A stretch of 64,000 bases of DNA from Corynebacterium ciconiae DSM 44920 (GTDB lineage: Bacteria > Actinomycetota > Actinomycetes > Mycobacteriales > Mycobacteriaceae): assembly GCF_030440575.1 (NCBI RefSeq), contig NZ_CP047189.1:744001-808000 (forward strand), written 5' to 3'. Shown piece by piece: positions 33,895-43,236 of the stretch. A model generated the notes under the pieces. The model was given only the letters and a program-made list of their open reading frames with translations. It was not told the origin of the DNA and ran no database searches. The stretch's first letter is position 1, and each line of letters begins with the position of its first letter. The translations under genes were made by a program, and so were the position numbers.

Positions 33895-35499
33895 CTAGAG
33901 CAGCAGGAACACCAAAACCTGGGCGAGCACGATCTTGGCCACCATCGACACGGGATACACCGTGGTGTAGCCAATCGCTGGTAGCTCGTTTTTTGTCTGG
34001 TCGGACACGTAGCTCAATACTGCGGGGTGGGTTTGCACCCCGGCGAGTATGCCCGCGGCTTGGCCGAAGGGAATCTTCAACCAGAAGTAGCCTGCGAGGA
34101 TAGTGACCACAGAAAGCGTCACGGTGATCACGAAACCAATACCGATGATCGTCAGCGATGCCGGGTCACTGAGGGCGGTTTTAAACCCAGCGCCGGCGGT
34201 GGTGCCAATACCGGCCAAAAACAGCGTGATACCGGTAGTCCGTAGAACATTGTTGGCGCTATAAGAAATCTGCCACACCACAGGTCCCGTGCGGCCAACG
34301 GCTCCAAGCACAAGCGCCACCAACAAGGGGCCGCCAGCGCTTCCCAATTTCAGCTCCGAGCCACCTGGCAGCGGGAAGGGGATGAGGCCCACCAGCAAAC
34401 CCAGCGCCAGCCCCACCAGTAGCGGGAGCATGTCGGCGTTGGAAACTCGGGCATAGGAATCGCCGAAAATTCGGTTGGCACGGCGCAATGTCTTCGGATC
34501 CGCTACCACTCGTACGCGATCGCCGAGTTGCAGCATCATGTCTGGGGTAGCCACCATGTCGGCATCGCCGCGGCGGACCCGGGTGACCAGCATTCCGTGG
34601 AGCTTCGGTTCCAGCTTGGCTAGCGGTACGCCCACCACCTCGTTAGAGGAGACGAAGATGCGCCGGAAATCCAGCTCCTCATCGTGTGAAGGGCCGCCCT
34701 CGAGGGGCTGACCCAAGCGCGCAACTGCTCGATCAACCTCATCTGGCTCGCCAACGATCGTCAAAATATCCCCAGGGCGAACCCGATCGCCATATTCGGC
34801 CAACCCCTCTCGATGCCCGTGCTGGACTCGTGAGATGATCACCCGCAGTTGCCACAGCAGCGGGATATTGTCCACCGCCGGGACGTCATTGGCGATCACG
34901 AGCACGCGCTGCGATACCAACTCATGCGGTGCCACACCTGCATCGATGGCTTCCTGCTCATGGTCGATCTTGAGGAGCTTCGCCATGATGGCAATCACCA
35001 TGATCACACCGAGCACACCAAGCGGATATGCCAAGGAATAGGCCACCACCGGCAGATCGAGCTCTTGAGCATCCACCACGCCGGTGAGTGAATCCACTAC
35101 GGCGGCCAGCGCTGGGGTGTTGGTAACCGCGCCGGTGAACATACCGGCGCCCGTGGCGGCACCAAGACCGGTGAGACTGATCAACCCCCACGACACGCCG
35201 GTCATAAGCACGAGCACGCCGAGGATAAACGCATTGTGCTTAAGCCCGCGGGTGCGCAATGAGGCGAAAAAGGTGGGCCCAGCCTCCAGACCAATGGTGT
35301 ACACAAACAGTGCCAGCCCCAGCAGATACACCACTTCGGGAAGCTTGACTCCCGGCTCTATCGTGGCGAAACCTAGGCCGACAAAGAGCACGGCGGCGAC
35401 CCCGAGACGAAAACCCCCGATATTAATCCTGCCGATGATCAGCCCCACCGCCATGATGACGATGAGCGCGAGCAGGTGGTTCTCAGCAAAGATACTCAC
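33895..35499 (-). CDS. AspT/YidE family transporter with paired RCK-C domains
   Basis: A 534-residue permease of the aspartate-alanine exchanger (AAE) type. Two membrane halves of about five helices each share the repeated motif GxxTNTPALAA / AGVQTHPAVLS, the AspT duplication. A central cytoplasmic region (about residues 190-365) has two TrkA-C/RCK-C domains (YGDRVRPGDILTIVGEPDEV; LQLGDRVRVVADPKTL). The substrate is probably a dicarboxylate or amino acid, unproven. The 3' end (FLLL) lies next to the convergent RDD gene. The frame start is ATG 35499. Confidence 0.88.
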   Translation of the reverse strand: MSIFAENHLLALIVIMAVGLIIGRINIGGFRLGVAAVLFVGLGFATIEPGVKLPEVVYLLGLALFVYTIGLEAGPTFFASLRTRGLKHNAFILGVLVLMTGVSWGLISLTGLGAATGAGMFTGAVTNTPALAAVVDSLTGVVDAQELDLPVVAYSLAYPLGVLGVIMVIAIMAKLLKIDHEQEAIDAGVAPHELVSQRVLVIANDVPAVDNIPLLWQLRVIISRVQHGHREGLAEYGDRVRPGDILTIVGEPDEVDRAVARLGQPLEGGPSHDEELDFRRIFVSSNEVVGVPLAKLEPKLHGMLVTRVRRGDADMVATPDMMLQLGDRVRVVADPKTLRRANRIFGDSYARVSNADMLPLLVGLALGLLVGLIPFPLPGGSELKLGSAGGPLLVALVLGAVGRTGPVVWQISYSANNVLRTTGITLFLAGIGTTAGAGFKTALSDPASLTIIGIGFVITVTLSVVTILAGYFWLKIPFGQAAGILAGVQTHPAVLSYVSDQTKNELPAIGYTTVYPVSMVAKIVLAQVLVFLLL

Positions 35500-35576
35500 C
35501 AGTTCATCATTGCACGTAACGGCCCCAAAACATAGGACGTGTCACCCTACTCTGCGGGGTGTGTGGTGTGGTCAAG

Positions 35577-35609
35577 AAAAAACCTCCGATGCCCTGTGGG
35601 CAACGGAGG
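35577..35609 (-). terminator. Rho-independent terminator of the DUF4191 gene
   Basis: On the minus strand CCTCCG and GCCC pair with GGGC and CGGAGG around a 3-nt loop, followed by six T. Confidence 0.88.
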
Positions 35610-35647
35610 TCGTGAGGCAGCGCGGGTGGCTGATGAAAGCGGCGCGG

Positions 35648-36436
35648 CTACTTGGAGCGGCGCTGCGCGGCGCGGCGGGCACGGCGGTTCATGCCAGCCA
35701 TAGATGCGCCCTTGGGCACCGGCCCCTTCGGCATACCAGCGGCCTGCATGGGATCGCGGTCCATCGCTTCGAAACGAGCAGACAAAGCGCCCAGCTCTTT
35801 CTTCTTGTAGTTGCGGGGCAGCTTCATCATTTCTTTTTGCAGGTTGCGCACCCGCACCTGGCCCTCGCCCTCGCCTGCGAAGATCTCGTAGATCGGGGTT
35901 TGGCCGGCGATACGCACAAGCCGGCGCTTATACGTGGCCATGAGGGGGCGGACTCGCTTGATATCGCCCTCGCCCACCAGCACCACGCCGGCGGGGCCGA
36001 TCACTCGGTGCACAGCATCCATGTGGTGGTTGGTGGCCACCGCGGTGCGGGTGTGCCACTCGACGCCGGGGCCGCTTCGCAGATTCTCCAAAGCCCAGCC
36101 GGCGGCACCAGCCTGGCCCTCGGCGCGATCATAAACGGTGTTTTCCACGCGTTTGGTGAAGATGTACATGGCTAGGGCGAAGCCCAACACCAAGCCGAGC
36201 GGCAGCAGGAACCACTGGCCGCCAAAGAGCGAACCAATGAGGAAGAACAGCAGGCCGCCACCAATGATGGCGAGGAGCATCAGCGGAACGAGTTTCTTAT
36301 CGTTCTTCGCCTGCATCTTAAAGGCCTGCCAGACCTGAGCGCGGCTCTGCTTGCGCTGCTGCTTCTTCAGCGCCTTCTCTTCCTTCGCGGCCTGCTTGGC
36401 CGCTTGCTTACGTTGTTGCTTATTAGGATCAGCCAT
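35648..36436 (-). CDS. DUF4191 domain membrane protein
   Basis: A 262-residue actinobacterial membrane protein. A Lys/Gln-rich N-terminus (KQQRKQAAKQAAKEEKALKK) is followed by two transmembrane helices (VPLMLLAIIGGGLLFFLIGSLF; WFLLPLGLVLGFALAMYIF). A cytoplasmic domain (about 105-230) has the sequence GAAGWALENLRSG and VIGPAGVVLVGEG. The function is unknown. The start is ATG 36436; the frame upstream of it (14 codons) is not conserved-looking. A TATCCT -10-like box about 10 nt before the ATG and no SD suggest a leaderless mRNA. It follows lipA on the same strand, as in other corynebacteria. Confidence 0.85.
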   Translation of the reverse strand: MADPNKQQRKQAAKQAAKEEKALKKQQRKQSRAQVWQAFKMQAKNDKKLVPLMLLAIIGGGLLFFLIGSLFGGQWFLLPLGLVLGFALAMYIFTKRVENTVYDRAEGQAGAAGWALENLRSGPGVEWHTRTAVATNHHMDAVHRVIGPAGVVLVGEGDIKRVRPLMATYKRRLVRIAGQTPIYEIFAGEGEGQVRVRNLQKEMMKLPRNYKKKELGALSARFEAMDRDPMQAAGMPKGPVPKGASMAGMNRRARRAAQRRSK

Positions 36437-36512
36437 GTGTTTTAGGATAGGCGATCGACGTGCGTACGCCCGCATTGCCTAGCCCTCGTGTCACCCTTTC
36501 GATGCGTGTGGC

Positions 36513-37547
36513 TTAACGACGGGCAGAGGTAACCGGAGTGTCCTTGGATGCACCATAGCGCCGAATGAGGCTCGATGCCTCTTGCGCGGTGGTGCCGGTC
36601 TCCTTGCCGAGGTGGGAGAGATTCTCCGGCAGGGCCTCGCCGCGTGCTTCCATCGCTCGGGCATAGAGCCGACCAGCGCGATAGGAAGAGCGCACCAACG
36701 GCCCAGCCATAACGGCCTTGAAACCGATCTCCTTGGCGGCCTTGGAATGCTCCACAAACTCCTCGGGCTTCACCCAGCGGTCGATGGGGTGGAAGAGCGG
36801 ACCGGGCCGCAGGTACTGGGTGATGGTGAGAATCTCACAGCCGGCATCATGCAGATCCCGCATCGCCTCGCGTACTTCCTCCACCGTTTCACCCATGCCG
36901 AGAATGAAGTTGGATTTAGTCACCAGCCCGTAATCGCGGGCCTGGCGAATCACATCCAAGGAGCGCTCATAGCGGAAGGCAGGACGAATCTTTTTAAAGA
37001 TGCGAGGCACGGTCTCCACATTGTGCGCAAACACCTCGGGCTCGGATTCAAACACCTGCTGAAGGGCATCTGGGTTGCCACGGAAATCATCTACCAGAAG
37101 CTCCACGCCCGTGTTGGGGTTGAGCTTATGAATCTGGCGGCAGGTTTCGGCGTAAATCCACGAGGCGCCATCGGGAAGATCATCGCGGGCAACGCCGGTA
37201 ATGGTGGAATAATTCAGCTGCATTTCCTGCACCGATTCGGCGACACGCCGCGGCTCGTCTCGGTCAAGCTCCGTGGGCTTGCCCGTAGCGATCTGGCAGA
37301 AATCGCATCGCCGGGTGCACTGATCGCCGCCGACGAGGAAGGTGGCCTCGCGATCCTCCCAGCACTCGTGGATATTGGGGCAGCCGGCCTCCTGGCACAC
37401 CGTGTGCAAAGACGCACCGGACACGCGATTTTTCATGTCCTTATACTCCGGGCCGGTCTTCACCTGGGTCCGGATCCAGCGCGGCTTGTTCTCAATGGGA
37501 GTCTCGGCGTTGCGGGCCTCGATGCGTAGTAGCTTCTTTTCGCTCAC
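36513..37547 (-). CDS. lipA: Lipoyl synthase
   Basis: A 344-residue radical SAM enzyme that inserts two sulfurs into the octanoyl chain on lipoyl domains. The auxiliary cluster motif C-X4-C-X5-C is [17 protein letters not shown], and the radical SAM CxxxCxxC is [10 protein letters not shown]. The C-terminal RSSYRAG block holds the Ser that ligates the auxiliary cluster. The start is GTG 37547 with GAGG 6 nt upstream; the longer frame is not conserved. It follows lipB (48 bp) in one operon. Confidence 0.96.
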   Translation of the reverse strand: MSEKKLLRIEARNAETPIENKPRWIRTQVKTGPEYKDMKNRVSGASLHTVCQEAGCPNIHECWEDREATFLVGGDQCTRRCDFCQIATGKPTELDRDEPRRVAESVQEMQLNYSTITGVARDDLPDGASWIYAETCRQIHKLNPNTGVELLVDDFRGNPDALQQVFESEPEVFAHNVETVPRIFKKIRPAFRYERSLDVIRQARDYGLVTKSNFILGMGETVEEVREAMRDLHDAGCEILTITQYLRPGPLFHPIDRWVKPEEFVEHSKAAKEIGFKAVMAGPLVRSSYRAGRLYARAMEARGEALPENLSHLGKETGTTAQEASSLIRRYGASKDTPVTSARR

Positions 37548-37595
37548 GTTATCCTCAATTAGTGGCCCCACCTGACGCGGGGCGCTGGTGTTGTT

Positions 37596-38360
37596 CTACA
37601 GCGTTAGTTTCCGGATAGCGGCCGGGGAACAAGGATCCTCGGCCGAGCCAAAACTGTGATCGGCTACCTCCAGCCGGCCTTCCAAGGCCTCGACCAACCA
37701 GTGGTAGCAGGGCTCGATCACATCCTCCACCCGGACATCAGTGTCTAGCTCCCGCGACAGGGTGGTGACCCCAGCGTCGGTGATACCGCACGGCACGATG
37801 TGATCGTAATAGTCCAAGGTGTTGTCACAGTTCAGCGCAAAACCATGCATCGTTATTCCCCGAGTGATGCGAATGCCCAGCGCGGCGATCTTGCGATCCG
37901 GTCCGCGATCATCAGCAGGCACCCACACACCAGATCGGCCATCGATGCGGCCGGCCTTGCTCACCCCCAGTGAACGTACGAGCTGGATAAGTGCTTCCTC
38001 CACTCGGCGAACATAATCCACCACATCTACTGGGTCGCGCAGTTTGATGATGGGATAGCCCACCAGCTGGCCCGGTCCATGCCAGGTGATGCGCCCACCG
38101 CGGTCGACATCAATACACGGAACGCCATTAGTGGGGCGGTCCGAGTCCTGGGTGCGTTTACCCGCCGTGTAAGTGGAGGGGTGCTCCAACATGAGCACGC
38201 GATCATTGATCTCGCCGCGGGCTCGTGCAGCCGCCAGATCCGCCTGCTCGTGCCACATATCCAAATAGTCGCGAGTACCGAGACGGTGCAGCTCAATGGG
38301 GGTATCAAGGTGTCTGATCGCTTGGCTTGAGGGGGTAAAAGGCTCGCGCGGTGCAGTCAT
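37596..38360 (-). CDS. lipB: Octanoyl-ACP:protein N-octanoyltransferase
   Basis: A 254-residue transferase that moves octanoate from ACP to the Lys of lipoyl domains. The catalytic Cys/Lys dyad is visible: [13 protein letters not shown] (Cys) and [10 protein letters not shown] (Lys). The family signature [18 protein letters not shown] is complete. The first 20 residues form a short extension before the domain. The start is ATG 38360. It is followed by lipA; gcvH, one of its substrates, lies just upstream on the same strand. Confidence 0.96.
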   Translation of the reverse strand: MTAPREPFTPSSQAIRHLDTPIELHRLGTRDYLDMWHEQADLAAARARGEINDRVLMLEHPSTYTAGKRTQDSDRPTNGVPCIDVDRGGRITWHGPGQLVGYPIIKLRDPVDVVDYVRRVEEALIQLVRSLGVSKAGRIDGRSGVWVPADDRGPDRKIAALGIRITRGITMHGFALNCDNTLDYYDHIVPCGITDAGVTTLSRELDTDVRVEDVIEPCYHWLVEALEGRLEVADHSFGSAEDPCSPAAIRKLTL

Positions 38361-38446
38361 AATGATTCAAGGGTACACGCGCGGTGTGGCGCGGAGCTCA
38401 CCCGCCTCATGGTGGCGCAGGGCAGTGGTGGCTGTGGTGCGGGGTG

Positions 38447-38458
38447 GCGTCGATAAGC
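38447..38458 (+). repeat. Dispersed 12-mer GCGTCGATAAGC, copy 8
   Basis: Exact copy between gcvH and lipB. On the minus strand it follows the T-run of the gcvH terminator by a few bases. Flank GGGGTG. Confidence 0.75.
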
Positions 38459-38462
38459 ATGG

Positions 38463-38493
38463 AAAAACCGCTCCACACCGAGGTGTGAAGCGG
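38463..38493 (-). terminator. Rho-independent terminator of gcvPTH
   Basis: On the minus strand CCGCT and ACACC pair with GGTGT and AGCGG, followed by five T. Confidence 0.85.
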
Positions 38494-38509
38494 CGTGGTG
38501 GGGCAGCGA

Positions 38510-38896
38510 TTAGGAGTTCTGCTCCTCGTACTCTGCGGCATCCATGAGCTCGCCCACCTCTTGCACCTCGACCTCGAAGAGGAAGCCGGAGGCGAAGGGA
38601 TCGTCATTGATGAGACCCGGGTTGTCCTCGAGCTCCTCGTTGATCGCGGTGACGGTGCCAGTGACCGGGGAGTAGATATCAGAAACGGACTTGGTGGACT
38701 CCACCTCGCCGCAAATTTCTCCGGCCTCCACGGAATCGCCCACAGCGGGCAGATCCACGAAGACGATCTCGCCGAGACGATCCGCAGCGATGGACGTCAG
38801 ACCAACCTTGACGGTGTTGCCGGCGGCATTATCCGCGGCGCAATCGATCCACTCGTGATCCTCGGAGTAGGAAAAAGTGGTGGGCAGCTGGGACAT
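38510..38896 (-). CDS. gcvH: Glycine cleavage system H protein
   Basis: A 128-residue lipoyl carrier. The lipoylated Lys is Lys69 in EVESTKSVSDIYSP. It shuttles the aminomethyl group between GcvP, GcvT and lipoamide dehydrogenase. It is the last gene of gcvP-gcvT-gcvH and is closed by a terminator; lipB and lipA, which attach and complete its cofactor, follow directly. The start ATG 38896 is 46 bp after gcvT, with GAAAGGA about 7 nt upstream. Confidence 0.96.
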   Translation of the reverse strand: MSQLPTTFSYSEDHEWIDCAADNAAGNTVKVGLTSIAADRLGEIVFVDLPAVGDSVEAGEICGEVESTKSVSDIYSPVTGTVTAINEELEDNPGLINDDPFASGFLFEVEVQEVGELMDAAEYEEQNS

Positions 38897-38941
38897 GGGT
38901 GAGTCCTTTCTGTCGAGCAGTAGTACGTAGTGGGGATTAGT

Positions 38942-40054
38942 TTAGCCGCGCTTGTAGAAAGGGCGGGGACAAATGGTCATCGGCTGGCGCTTGCCGCGGA
39001 CATCCGCGTCGATCGTGGTGCCTTCATCGGCGTACTCGGCGGCTACATAGGCCAAAGCGATGGGATAGCCCAAGGTGGGGGAGAGCTGACCAGAGGTAAT
39101 CTCCCCGACGAGCTCATCGCCGACATACAGGGCAGAGCCTGCGCGGGCGGCACGACGCCCCTCGCCCCGAAGCCCCACCAGCTTGCGCTGTGGTGTGGCA
39201 AGCTCACGCAGCTGATCGCCGTAGAACTCGCCCGTTTTGTTCTTGCCTACGAGTACCCGCAGGCCAGCATCGACCGGGGTGAGATCCTGGTTGAGCTCAT
39301 GTCCGTAGAGCGGCATCGCAGCCTCGAGCCGCAGCGAGTCACGGGCAGCGAGGCCACACACGGCGCCCTCATAGGCCTCGAGCTTGTCTACGATGGCGCG
39401 AAAGACCTCTGGGGCCTGCTCCTTGGATACATAAACCTCGAAACCATCCTCGCCGGTGTAGCCGGTACGTGCCACGAGGGTGTCTACGCCAGCAACGGCA
39501 AGCGGGGCGGCGGAATAGTAGCTGAGCCCAGAGAGAGTCTCCTGTGATTCAGCCGGAACCAGCTCCGCAAGCAGCTCGACGCTGCTGGGCCCCTGGACCG
39601 CGATCAAGGCGGTGTCGAGGCTCTGATTCTCTAGATGCACATCGGCCTCGGGGAAGCGCTCACGGGCGCGCTCGCTAAAGGCAGCCCACACCGCGGGCTG
39701 ATTGCCGGCGTTGGGCACCACCAAGAACTCATCATCGGCCACACGGTAGGTGATCAGGTCATCGATGATGCCACCATCGGCGTTGACGATCATCGAATAC
39801 TTGGCTTTGCCCACCGGCAGGGTGGACAGCTGCGAGATCAGAACGTAGTCCAAGAATGCGGCGGCATCCCGACCCCGCACAGAGAGCTCGCCCATGTGCG
39901 AGAGATCGAATACGCCGACGCGCTCACGCACGGCACGGTGTTCTTCCAACTCGCGGCCGTATTTCAGAGGCATGTTCCAGCCGCCGAAGTCGGTGAAGCT
40001 GGCGCCCAGCTTCTCATTGAGATCGTGCAAGGGGGACTGCAAAAGATCGGTCAT
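38942..40054 (-). CDS. gcvT: Aminomethyltransferase (glycine cleavage T protein)
   Basis: A 370-residue tetrahydrofolate-dependent enzyme that releases ammonia and makes methylene-THF. It begins with SPLHDLNEKLGASFTDFGGWNMPLKYG and has FDLSHMGELSVRG, which holds the catalytic Asp region, and the substrate-binding RTGYTGEDGFEVYV. The C-terminal barrel domain (LRGEGRRAARAGSALYVGDELVG) is complete. It starts 15 bp after gcvP with GAAAGG about 6 nt upstream. Confidence 0.96.
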   Translation of the reverse strand: MTDLLQSPLHDLNEKLGASFTDFGGWNMPLKYGRELEEHRAVRERVGVFDLSHMGELSVRGRDAAAFLDYVLISQLSTLPVGKAKYSMIVNADGGIIDDLITYRVADDEFLVVPNAGNQPAVWAAFSERARERFPEADVHLENQSLDTALIAVQGPSSVELLAELVPAESQETLSGLSYYSAAPLAVAGVDTLVARTGYTGEDGFEVYVSKEQAPEVFRAIVDKLEAYEGAVCGLAARDSLRLEAAMPLYGHELNQDLTPVDAGLRVLVGKNKTGEFYGDQLRELATPQRKLVGLRGEGRRAARAGSALYVGDELVGEITSGQLSPTLGYPIALAYVAAEYADEGTTIDADVRGKRQPMTICPRPFYKRG

Positions 40055-40069
40055 AGTGAGCCTTTCAGG

Positions 40070-42919
40070 TTAAGCGTGGTCGGTGTCGATGTCGAAGGCC
40101 TCCGGCGGCGGGCAGGAGCACACAAGGTTGCGATCGCCGTAGGCATCATCGATACGGCGAACCGCGGGGAAGTACTTATCGCGGCGCAGACCAGGAACGG
40201 GGAATGCGGCCTTTTCGCGGCTGAACTTCTCATTCCACTCATCGGTGACCACACTGGCTGCGGTGAAGGGAGCCTTGCGGATCACCGAATCCTCCACGGC
40301 CACCTCTCCGTCGATGATCTCTTGGATCTCGGAGCGGATGACCAGCATTGCCTCCACGAAGCGGTCCAGCTCCGCCAGATCCTCGGACTCGGTGGGCTCC
40401 ACCATGAGCGTGCCGGCCACAGGGAACGCGAGAGTGGGGGCGTGGAAGCCGAAGTCCACGAGGCGCTTGCACACATCCAACGCCGTCACACCGGATTGCT
40501 TGGTCAGTTCCTGCAGATCCACGATGCACTCGTGGGCCACCAGCCCGTTCTTACCGGTGTAAAGCACCGGGTAGGCGCCCTCAAGCTTCTTGACGATGTA
40601 ATTGGCGGCCAACACGGCGTGTGCGGAAGCCTTGAACAGCCCTTCGCTGCTCATCAGTAGCAGATACATCCACGAAATCGGGGTGACACCGGCCGAGCCA
40701 TAGTAGGTGGCAGAGATCGGCACACCCTCACCCACGGGGGCGTCCTCGTAGGCGTTGTCGGTGCGGGCATCGGTGGGCAGGAAGGGCACGAGGTGCTCGG
40801 CCACACCGATCGGGCCCACACCCGGGCCGCCACCGCCGTGCGGAATGGTGAAGGTCTTGTGCAGATTCAGGTGGGAGACATCGCCGCCGAACTTGCCGGG
40901 ACGGGCGATACCAGCCAAAGCGTTCATGTTGGCGCCGTCGATGTAGACCTGCCCGCCTGCCTCGTGCACCAGCGAGCACACCTGGCCCACGTTTTCCTCA
41001 TAGACGCCGTGGGTGGAGGGATAGGTAATCATGATGGCCGCGACATGGCCGGCGTGGGCCTCAAGCTTGGCCTTGAGATCATCGATGTCCACGGTGCCAT
41101 CTTCGGCCGTTGCCACCACCACGACCCGCAGGTTCGCCAAGGCAGCAGAGGCGGCGTTTGTGCCGTGAGCGGAGGCCGGCACGATGCAGATATCGCGCTG
41201 ATCGTCGCCACGAGAGACGTGGTAGCGGCGAATAGCCAGCAAGCCGGCCAGCTCGCCCTGGGAGCCGGCGTTTGGCTGGACCGACACCTGTGCGTAGCCA
41301 GTGATCTCCGCCAGCCACTTCTCTAGCTCTTCGATGATCTGGCGCCAGCCCTCAGTGTGCGACTCAGGGGCGAAGGGGTGCACATCGGCCAGATGCGGCC
41401 AAGTGATCGGCTCGACCGCAGAGGTGGGGTTGAGCTTCATGGTGCACGAACCCAGCGGAATCATGGTGCGATCGAGGGCAAGATCACGGTCCCCGAGGCG
41501 ACGGATATAGCGCATCATCTGGGTTTCCGAGTGGATCTGGGAGAAGATCTCGTGGCGCAGCGGGGCATCGGCGCGCTCCAGCTCGATACGGGAGGGTGCA
41601 TCGTGGTCCAGCGCCTCAGAGTCGAGACCGAAAATGGAGCAGAGCACGTTTAGATCTTCGCGGGTGGTGGCTTCGCCAAAGTTCACGCACACCCGGTCCT
41701 CGTCGAGGGCACGGATGAGATAGCCCTTCTCCAAGGCTGATTGGTACAGCTCCTCGGCGCGGCCGTCGGTGGACACGCACACCGTGTCGAAGAAAGTGGA
41801 GTGCACCACCGACAGGGAGGAGTCGGAGGAATCAATCACCTCGGCGAAGCTACAGGCCTTGTGGTGGATCTCGCGGGCGATACCGCGCAGCCCCTCAGCG
41901 CCGTGGTAGACGGCATACATGGAAGCCATCACGGCGAGGAGCGCCTGGGCGGTGCAGATATTGCTGGTAGCGCGATCGCGGCGGATGTGCTGCTCGCGAG
42001 TCTGCAGGGCAAGACGATAGGCCGGCATGCCGTCCAAGTCTTTGCTCACGCCGACAATGCGGCCAGGAATCTGGCGCTTGAGCGAATCGCTCACAGCCAT
42101 GAACGCGGCGTGCGGGCCACCAAAGAACAGCGGCACACCGAAACGCTGTGTGGTGCCCACGCACACATCCGCGCCAAGATCGCCGGGGGCGGTGTGCAGG
42201 ACCAGCATCATCGGGTCGGCTACCACGGTGGCGAGGCCACCGCGGTCGTGGGTGGCGTCGATAAGCGAAGAGATCTCGCGCACATCGCCTTCGGTGCCGG
42301 TGTAAGCAATCACGGTGCCCACCAGATCTTCGGCAACAAGCCCCACGGACAGATCCTGGATGTGCACCTCTAGTTCCATCACTCGGGCGCGCTCGCGGGC
42401 GATGCTCAGCACCTGCGGATGCAGGCGGCTATCCAGCACCACGCTGCGACCCTTCTTCACCTTGCGGCTCATCAGACCGATGGCTTCAGCCACCGCCGTG
42501 GCTTCGTCCAACAACGAGGCGTTGGCGATAGGCAGATTGGTGAGCTCAGAGATCATGGTCTGGAAGTTCAGCAGGGCCTCGAGTCGGCCCTGGGAGATTT
42601 CCGGCTGGTAGGGGGTGTAGGCGGTATAAAAACCAGCATCCTCGAGAACGCCCCGTCGGATTACCGACGGGGTGATGGTGGAGGAGAACCCCTGACCATA
42701 GAAGGATTTAAGCGGGATATTCAGCTCGGCGTCGCGGGAAAGAATGCGCTGCGCCTCGAACTCGGTGTAGGCCGGCGGTAGATCCAGCCGCTCGGTATTG
42801 ATAATCGAGGCTGGGACGGCCTTCTCGATGAGTTCGTTCAACGAGGAGACGCCAAGCGTATCCAGCATGACCGAAGTTTCTTGAGCGTCAGGGCCGATAT
42901 GGCGGTCGCTGAAAGACAA
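40070..42919 (-). CDS. gcvP: Glycine dehydrogenase (decarboxylating), P protein
   Basis: A 949-residue PLP enzyme, the full fused length, that decarboxylates glycine and passes the aminomethyl group to GcvH. It starts FSDRHIGPDAQETSVMLDTLG. The N-half contains YTAYTPYQPEISQGRLEALLNFQTM and the C-half the PLP Lys in HLNLHKTFTIPHGGGGPG. The gcv genes are absent from some Corynebacterium species, so their presence is a useful taxonomic trait. A TATAAT box lies about 70 nt upstream. One 12-mer copy is inside. Confidence 0.97.
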   Translation of the reverse strand: MSFSDRHIGPDAQETSVMLDTLGVSSLNELIEKAVPASIINTERLDLPPAYTEFEAQRILSRDAELNIPLKSFYGQGFSSTITPSVIRRGVLEDAGFYTAYTPYQPEISQGRLEALLNFQTMISELTNLPIANASLLDEATAVAEAIGLMSRKVKKGRSVVLDSRLHPQVLSIARERARVMELEVHIQDLSVGLVAEDLVGTVIAYTGTEGDVREISSLIDATHDRGGLATVVADPMMLVLHTAPGDLGADVCVGTTQRFGVPLFFGGPHAAFMAVSDSLKRQIPGRIVGVSKDLDGMPAYRLALQTREQHIRRDRATSNICTAQALLAVMASMYAVYHGAEGLRGIAREIHHKACSFAEVIDSSDSSLSVVHSTFFDTVCVSTDGRAEELYQSALEKGYLIRALDEDRVCVNFGEATTREDLNVLCSIFGLDSEALDHDAPSRIELERADAPLRHEIFSQIHSETQMMRYIRRLGDRDLALDRTMIPLGSCTMKLNPTSAVEPITWPHLADVHPFAPESHTEGWRQIIEELEKWLAEITGYAQVSVQPNAGSQGELAGLLAIRRYHVSRGDDQRDICIVPASAHGTNAASAALANLRVVVVATAEDGTVDIDDLKAKLEAHAGHVAAIMITYPSTHGVYEENVGQVCSLVHEAGGQVYIDGANMNALAGIARPGKFGGDVSHLNLHKTFTIPHGGGGPGVGPIGVAEHLVPFLPTDARTDNAYEDAPVGEGVPISATYYGSAGVTPISWMYLLLMSSEGLFKASAHAVLAANYIVKKLEGAYPVLYTGKNGLVAHECIVDLQELTKQSGVTALDVCKRLVDFGFHAPTLAFPVAGTLMVEPTESEDLAELDRFVEAMLVIRSEIQEIIDGEVAVEDSVIRKAPFTAASVVTDEWNEKFSREKAAFPVPGLRRDKYFPAVRRIDDAYGDRNLVCSCPPPEAFDIDTDHA
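42255..42266 (+). repeat. Dispersed 12-mer GCGTCGATAAGC, copy 9
   Basis: Exact copy in gcvP with flank GTGGGTG, read as Leu-Ile-Asp-Ala-Thr. Confidence 0.7.
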
Positions 42920-43178
42920 AGGTGGGCCTTTCCGTGAGGTTGAAATGCCTTAGGAGATATAAGGGCTAGAGAACGATATGTCTCCCTCATTATAGGAGCT
43001 GGGTCACTGCTTCGGATCGAGAGTGGTGGCCCCCATTCTCGGATTGCAGACATTCTGCAGTGAGGGAATGCGGGGGTAGCTGCGGGGGTGGTTGGTGGTG
43101 GGGGTTCTCGAATCATGCCGCTGGGGCCTGGACGGGGGCCGGGATGAGTGCGGGAAGACGCAGGGGGGGCAAAAGGAA
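42920..43178. other. gcvP upstream region
   Basis: About 260 bases without a gene, between gcvP and the aceF terminator. It holds the candidate gcvP -10 (42989-42994). I looked for a glycine riboswitch and did not find its conserved GGGAGAG / CCGAAGGGG elements in the right order. Confidence 0.5.
42989..42994 (-). promoter_or_regulatory. Candidate -10 element of gcvPTH (TATAAT)
   Basis: A consensus TATAAT on the minus strand, 70 nt before the gcvP start. No good -35 is seen. Confidence 0.5.
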
Positions 43179-43216
43179 GCCACCCCGCGCGGTGCCGAAG
43201 CGGTGCGCGGGGTGGC
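43179..43216 (-). terminator. Terminator of aceF
   Basis: GCCACCCCGCGC pairs with GCGCGGGGTGGC; on the minus strand the stem is followed by TTCCTTTTGCC. Confidence 0.82.
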
Positions 43217-43236
43217 TGTGAGCGAAGGGCGAATGC

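Noticed and set aside
42920..43178. Glycine riboswitch before gcvP
   Set aside because: GGGAGAC and CCGAAG words occur on the minus strand but in the wrong order and without the CTCTCAGG partner; no tandem aptamer can be drawn.
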